A stretch of 64,000 nt of DNA from Stenotrophomonas sp. 610A2 (GTDB lineage: Bacteria; Pseudomonadota; Gammaproteobacteria; Xanthomonadales; Xanthomonadaceae): the NCBI RefSeq assembly GCF_030549615.1, contig NZ_CP130832.1, forward strand, positions 4,414,001 through 4,478,000, read 5' to 3'. The notes below the pieces were generated by a model. The model searched no databases. It saw nothing but the letters and a program-made list of their open reading frames with translations, and was not told the origin of the DNA. The translations under genes and the position numbers were made by a program. Positions within the stretch are counted from its first letter, which is position 1. Each line of letters opens with the position of its first letter. Below are positions 60,512-64,000 of the stretch, piece by piece.

Positions 60512-62626
60512 ATGAAAGATGTTCTGTACCGGAGTGCGTTAACTGTTGCGATCATGACGGCCATCGGCAGCGGCGATGCCTACGCCCAGTCGTCCGACAA
60601 GGAAGCTGTGCAGCTCGACCAGGTCAGCGTGACCGCCCAGCGCCGCGAGGAACAGGTCCAGAAGACCCCGCTGAGCATGAGCGTGATCAGTGGTCCGGCA
60701 CTGGACCGCATGCAGATCAAGCGCGTGGATGACATCAAGTTCACCACGCCCAACATCATCATCGAACAGAACACCGGCACCAGTTCGGGCGCCAAGATCA
60801 TCATGCGCGGCGTTGGTGCCGACGAGTCGATGTTCACCAACGACCCGGCGGTTGCGCTGTACATCGACGACGTCTACATCGCCCGCCAGAACGGCGCGAT
60901 GTTCGACCTCTACGACGTGGACCGCATCGAAGTGCTGCGCGGCCCGCAGGGCACGCTGTACGGTCGCAACGCCACCGGCGGCGCAATCCGCTACATCTCG
61001 AAGAAGCCGACCGGCGAGGAAAAGCTCAGTTTCGACGGCAGCATCGGCAACTTCGGTCGCCTCGATGGCCGCGCGATGTTCACCACCCGCATCGGCGAAA
61101 CCCTGGACGTCTCGGCCGCGGTGCTGAGTCGGAACCGCGACGGCATCATGCATGACATCACCAATGACCGTTGGGTCAACGACCAGGACGTACTGGCCGG
61201 GCGCCTGGCCTTCGCCAGCACCTGGGGCGAGTCGTCCTACGCGACGCTGAGCATCGATCGCCTGCGCGAGCGTTCCACTCCGGCCTGGGGCACACCGGTG
61301 ACTTTGGACAAGGCGACCGACACGGTCTCGCCAAAGCTGGGCAGCTACTACAAGACCGAAACCGATACGCGCGGCATCAACGATCTGGACCAGTTCGGCA
61401 TTGCGCTGACCAATGAAACCGACTTCGGCGCGTTCTCCTGGCGCAGCATCGCGCACTACCGCACGCTCGAGCACCATTTCTACATGGATGTGGATGGCAC
61501 CAGCCAGATGCGTTACCACCTGGAACAGGACCAGAAGCAGAACCAGAAGGGCTATGAAGCACAGTTCACCTCGCAGCTGGATGGCCCCTTCAGCTGGGTG
61601 GCCGGTGTGTTCGCCTTCTGGGAGCACAACAACCAGCCGACCCGCAACGACATCTTCACCCGTGGCGGTACCAACTTCGTCGAGCAGGACACTTCTGCCT
61701 ATGCGCTGTATGCGCAGGGCGACTACAAGTTCAACGACAAGCTGACCCTGACCCTTGGCGGTCGCTACAGCTACGAGAACAAGGACTTCTCGGTGCGCTC
61801 GGTGAAGGCCAATGGCGACCCCAACTACAGCAAGGCGCTGGAGAAGAGCTGGAACCGGCCCGACTGGAAAGTGCTGCTGTCGTATGACTTCAGCGACAAC
61901 GTGATGGGCTATGCCAGCGTCACCACCGGCTTCAAGAGCGGCGGCTTCAACGGCCGCGGCACCACCTATGCCACGGTGACGCCGGTCGACGCGGAGACGC
62001 TGCGTGCTTACGAAGTTGGCGTGAAATCCACGCTATGGGACAACCGCCTGCGTTTGAACGCCGATTACTACCGGCTGGATTACGACGGCATCCAGTTGAC
62101 CGCGGTCAACTCGGACGGCGTGTTCGTGATGACCAACGCCACCGGCGCACTGATCCAGGGCATCGAGGTCGAAGCGCAGGCGCAGCTGACCAGCAAGCTG
62201 CGCGTGGATGCGAGCATCGGCACCATCGACGGCGAGTACAAGGATTACGCGCCGGTCAATGCCGCCTATTTCAAGGGCCGCTCGATGAAGAGTTCACCGG
62301 ACATGCAGTGGACCCTGGCCGGCACCTATGTGCAGCCGGTTGGCAATGCCGACCTGGTGTTCAGCGCGCAGGCGCGCCACACCGATGAGTACTACCAGAA
62401 CCAGGACACCTCGCGGCTGATCATGACCCGCGCCAACACCGAGTACAACGCACGCATCTCCTATGAGCCACGTGATGCCAACTGGTCGGTGGCGGCATGG
62501 GGCAAGAACCTGGGCGACAAGTTCTATTCCACCGGTGGCTTTGATATTGCCGGGCTTGGCATCGGCGTGATCTACCCGAACGTGCCGCGCACCTACGGCG
62601 TCGAGTTCAAATACCGCTTCTGGTAA
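60512..62626 (+). CDS. TonB-dependent outer-membrane receptor
   Basis: 704 residues from the ATG at 60512. Signal peptide (LTVAIMTAIGSGDAYAQ), TonB box DQVSVTAQR, and plug domain (about 45-165: LSMSVISGPALDRMQIKRV, IIMRGVG, IEVLRGPQGTLYGRNATGGA). A 22-strand barrel follows, ending in an aromatic residue (VEFKYRFW), as required for assembly. There is no N-terminal signalling domain, so no FecI/FecR-type control is expected. This plug type is common in receptors for carbohydrates, aromatics and other non-siderophore nutrients. It is regulated by O4, and a terminator separates it from the membrane protein gene downstream. Confidence 0.9.
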   Translation: MKDVLYRSALTVAIMTAIGSGDAYAQSSDKEAVQLDQVSVTAQRREEQVQKTPLSMSVISGPALDRMQIKRVDDIKFTTPNIIIEQNTGTSSGAKIIMRGVGADESMFTNDPAVALYIDDVYIARQNGAMFDLYDVDRIEVLRGPQGTLYGRNATGGAIRYISKKPTGEEKLSFDGSIGNFGRLDGRAMFTTRIGETLDVSAAVLSRNRDGIMHDITNDRWVNDQDVLAGRLAFASTWGESSYATLSIDRLRERSTPAWGTPVTLDKATDTVSPKLGSYYKTETDTRGINDLDQFGIALTNETDFGAFSWRSIAHYRTLEHHFYMDVDGTSQMRYHLEQDQKQNQKGYEAQFTSQLDGPFSWVAGVFAFWEHNNQPTRNDIFTRGGTNFVEQDTSAYALYAQGDYKFNDKLTLTLGGRYSYENKDFSVRSVKANGDPNYSKALEKSWNRPDWKVLLSYDFSDNVMGYASVTTGFKSGGFNGRGTTYATVTPVDAETLRAYEVGVKSTLWDNRLRLNADYYRLDYDGIQLTAVNSDGVFVMTNATGALIQGIEVEAQAQLTSKLRVDASIGTIDGEYKDYAPVNAAYFKGRSMKSSPDMQWTLAGTYVQPVGNADLVFSAQARHTDEYYQNQDTSRLIMTRANTEYNARISYEPRDANWSVAAWGKNLGDKFYSTGGFDIAGLGIGVIYPNVPRTYGVEFKYRFW

Positions 62627-62647
62627 CCCCTGGCTGCTTGCTGCACC

Positions 62648-62677
62648 CATCGCTCCCGACCGGGAGCGATGTCTTTT
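62648..62677 (+). terminator. Terminator or attenuator between receptor and membrane-protein genes
   Basis: CATCGCTCCCGA-CCGGGAGCGATG is a near-perfect stem followed by TCTTTT. It lies 21 bases after the receptor stop and may lower expression of the gene behind it. The bases after it (GGAGCGCTGTCTTTTGGAGA) partly repeat the stem and tail. Confidence 0.75.
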
Positions 62678-62725
62678 ACGGACAACGATGCTCCCAAGCA
62701 GGAGCGCTGTCTTTTGGAGACCACG

Positions 62726-63388
62726 ATGGACTACCAACTGCTGTTGTTGCTGCACCTGTTGATCGGCGGCTATTGGCTGGGCGGCGACCTGGGCGTGTTC
62801 TACATCGCCGGCAAGATTGCCGATCCGGCGCAGCCGCTGCCGGTGCGCTTGTTCTCGGCCAAGGCGATGATGCTGCTGGACATGATTCCACGCACCTGCC
62901 TGATCATGGCATTGGGCACCGGCCTCACTATTGCCAGCAAGGCCGGCCTGCTGCCCTTGGATGGCTGGTTGTGGCTGGTGTGGTTGGGCGCGCTGGCGTG
63001 GCTTGGCCTGGCCTGGGCAGCCTTCATCAAGGAGCATTCCGCCAGCGGCCTGCGCATCGCACGCGTTGATTTCTATCTGCGCCTGCTGGTGTTGATCGGC
63101 TGCGTCGCGGCCGGCATCGATGCCTTGGGCGAAGGTGGTTACGTCGTGCAGAGCCGTTGGCTTGGCGCCAAGCTCATCCTGTTTGCCGGCATCATCAGCA
63201 TGGGATTGCTGGTGCGCATCCAGTTGCGCCCGTTTGGCCCCTTATTTGGAAAAGTGGTGACCGGTAGCGCAAGCGATGCCGAGCAACAGTCGCTCAAGCA
63301 GTTGGTGGCGCGGGTGAAGATCCCGGTGCTGTGCATCTGGTTGATCATTCTGGTGATCATGGCGCTGGGCAAGCTCAAGCCGTTCTGA
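62726..63388 (+). CDS. Six-helix membrane protein with N-terminal GYWLG motif (copy 2)
   Basis: 220 residues from the ATG at 62726, with GGAGA ahead. About six helices; the first has LHLLIGGYWLGGDLGVFYIAG. MMLLDMIPRTCLIMALGTGL corresponds to the His/Arg segment of copy 1 at 51.7 kb. Equal length, the same first-helix motif and similar helix order show the two are paralogues. The conserved His in helix 1 could be a haem or metal ligand. It follows the TonB receptor gene, so a role in uptake or electron transfer at the inner membrane is possible. Function unknown. Confidence 0.68.
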   Translation: MDYQLLLLLHLLIGGYWLGGDLGVFYIAGKIADPAQPLPVRLFSAKAMMLLDMIPRTCLIMALGTGLTIASKAGLLPLDGWLWLVWLGALAWLGLAWAAFIKEHSASGLRIARVDFYLRLLVLIGCVAAGIDALGEGGYVVQSRWLGAKLILFAGIISMGLLVRIQLRPFGPLFGKVVTGSASDAEQQSLKQLVARVKIPVLCIWLIILVIMALGKLKPF

Positions 63389-63411
63389 GTTGCAATGCAT
63401 GCTGTGAACAG

Positions 63412-63435
63412 CAAAGGCCCGCTTGCGCGGGCCTT
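63412..63435 (+). terminator. Rho-independent terminator
   Basis: AAAGGCCCGC-TTGC-GCGGGCCTTT with a T-rich tail (GTCGTTTTCC), 23 bases after the membrane-protein stop. Confidence 0.85.
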
Positions 63436-63479
63436 TGTCGTTTTCCATCCCCAGCCCCGACAAGAAGCTGGCTGGGCAT

Positions 63480-63582
63480 TGTAGGAGCGGCGTCAGCCGC
63501 GAAGCAGGGGCATCATCGGATGGCAGGTATGCCGAGCGCTCCAGCAATATCAGCTTCGCGGCTGACGCCGCTCCTACAGTGC
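63480..63582. repeat. Long inverted repeat, TGTAGGAGCGGCGTCAGCCG type
   Basis: Arms TGTAGGAGCGGCGTCAGCCG and CGGCTGACGCCGCTCCTACA are separated by about 50 bases. It is the third copy of the element at 8.7 and 24.8 kb, again between convergent genes. The GTC/GAC change occurs in both arms, so the arms have kept pace with each other. Confidence 0.88.
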
Positions 63583-63618
63583 ATACCGTCCTACGGGTTG
63601 CAGGGTGCCTTCGCGCCC

Positions 63619-64000
63619 TCAAGCCACCCCACGCGCGACGACCGAATCTGCTTTCGCACTCTCGCCCGCTGCTCCTGCAAACGCCAGCCGCCGCTCATCA
63701 CGCACGAAGAACGAGGCCAGCAGCCCAATCGCCACCAGCACCGCGATCACGGTGAAGGCAACGTGGTAGTTGCCGAAGTGATCGAACATCACCGCGGTCA
63801 GCCAGATCCCCAGCCCGGCGGACGTAGCGTCCATCAAGGAAATCGTGCCCAGGATCTTGCCTGCGGCGCTGAGCCCGAATGCCTCGACGATCTGCAGCTG
63901 CAGGATCGCGTACAGGCCACCCCAGCCAAGGCCCATCACGATCAGCCCGCTCCACAGTAGTTCGCGCTGCTGCAGGGCGATGATCATCGAACCCAGCGCC
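63619..64000 (-). CDS. MFS transporter, C-terminal part (5' end outside window)
   Basis: About 127 residues of the C-terminal half of a 12-helix transporter. GLGWGGLYAILQLQIVEAFG, LSAAGKILGTISLMDATSAG and FFVRDERR match the end of the MFS protein at 39.37 kb (GLYTMIQLLAVNAFG, LSSAGKILGTITLLDATTAG, LVRDERAR), so the two are paralogues within the same island. The frame runs off the right edge. It converges on the TonB-receptor operon. A second organic-acid transporter of the pathway is the likely role. Confidence 0.85.
   Translation of the reverse strand, partial: ALGSMIIALQQRELLWSGLIVMGLGWGGLYAILQLQIVEAFGLSAAGKILGTISLMDATSAGLGIWLTAVMFDHFGNYHVAFTVIAVLVAIGLLASFFVRDERRLAFAGAAGESAKADSVVARGVA

Overview
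The window is high-GC gammaproteobacterial chromosome, most likely Stenotrophomonas or a close Xanthomonadaceae relative. This rests on the protein set (S9 dipeptidyl peptidase IV, DUF885 peptidase, two-gene YadG/YadH exporter), the dense intergenic palindromes with a GTAGTGCCGAGC...GCTCGGCA core, and the CCCTCCC/GGGAGGG repeat modules. No rRNA, tRNA, CRISPR array, phage or insertion sequence was recognised.

Left half (1-31.6 kb) is ordinary accessory and housekeeping content in small units. It holds an MFS tail and a DkgB aldo/keto reductase, an alpha/beta hydrolase, a Pat-type protein acetyltransferase, MgtE, a KefB/KefC-type antiporter, two secreted peptidases (DUF885 and DPP IV), a beta-propeller-like protein, a YfcG-type glutathione transferase, a YqhA-family membrane protein and a TonB-domain lipoprotein. 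A leftward five-gene unit follows (membrane protein, XRE regulator, S33 hydrolase, NatA/NatB-like ABC exporter), preceded by two tandem dyads. Then come a ferredoxin-reductase-like flavoprotein, YadG/YadH, PanE, a lipoprotein with a duplicated domain, TatD and HrpB. Repeats occupy almost every long gap, and one repeat pair sits in frame inside hrpB.

Right half (31.6-64 kb) looks like one large catabolic island. Two divergent operons start at 39.2-39.4 kb. The leftward one encodes a Dabb/EthD-like protein, SDR, NodB-fold cyclic-amide hydrolase-like protein, CitE-type lyase, MaoC hydratase, acyl-CoA dehydrogenase and two CaiB/BaiF CoA-transferases. The rightward one encodes an MFS transporter, an isochorismatase-family amidase, two more NodB-fold hydrolases, ETF-ubiquinone oxidoreductase and PrpB. 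Further right are two paralogous lipoprotein cytochromes c, two VOC proteins, two paralogous six-helix membrane proteins, an ALDH / amidase-like / DUF1330 / crotonase operon, a HutC-type GntR regulator, a double-domain alpha/beta hydrolase, a TonB-dependent receptor and a second MFS transporter.

The unifying signal is a palindromic operator with core TGTCCGGACA. It occurs in four intergenic regions: 39.26, 49.86, 57.49 and 60.40 kb. These lie before the two divergent operons, a cytochrome operon (or S9 peptidase), a VOC gene and the TonB receptor. The local HutC-type GntR protein is the natural candidate to bind it. My working model is inference only: outer-membrane uptake, hydrolytic opening of a cyclic imide or amide, ammonia release by the amidase, CoA activation of the resulting branched dicarboxylate, then dehydrogenation, hydration and lyase cleavage to central metabolites, with electrons passed to ubiquinone. 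I do not recognise this cluster as a described pathway, and the substrate is unknown.
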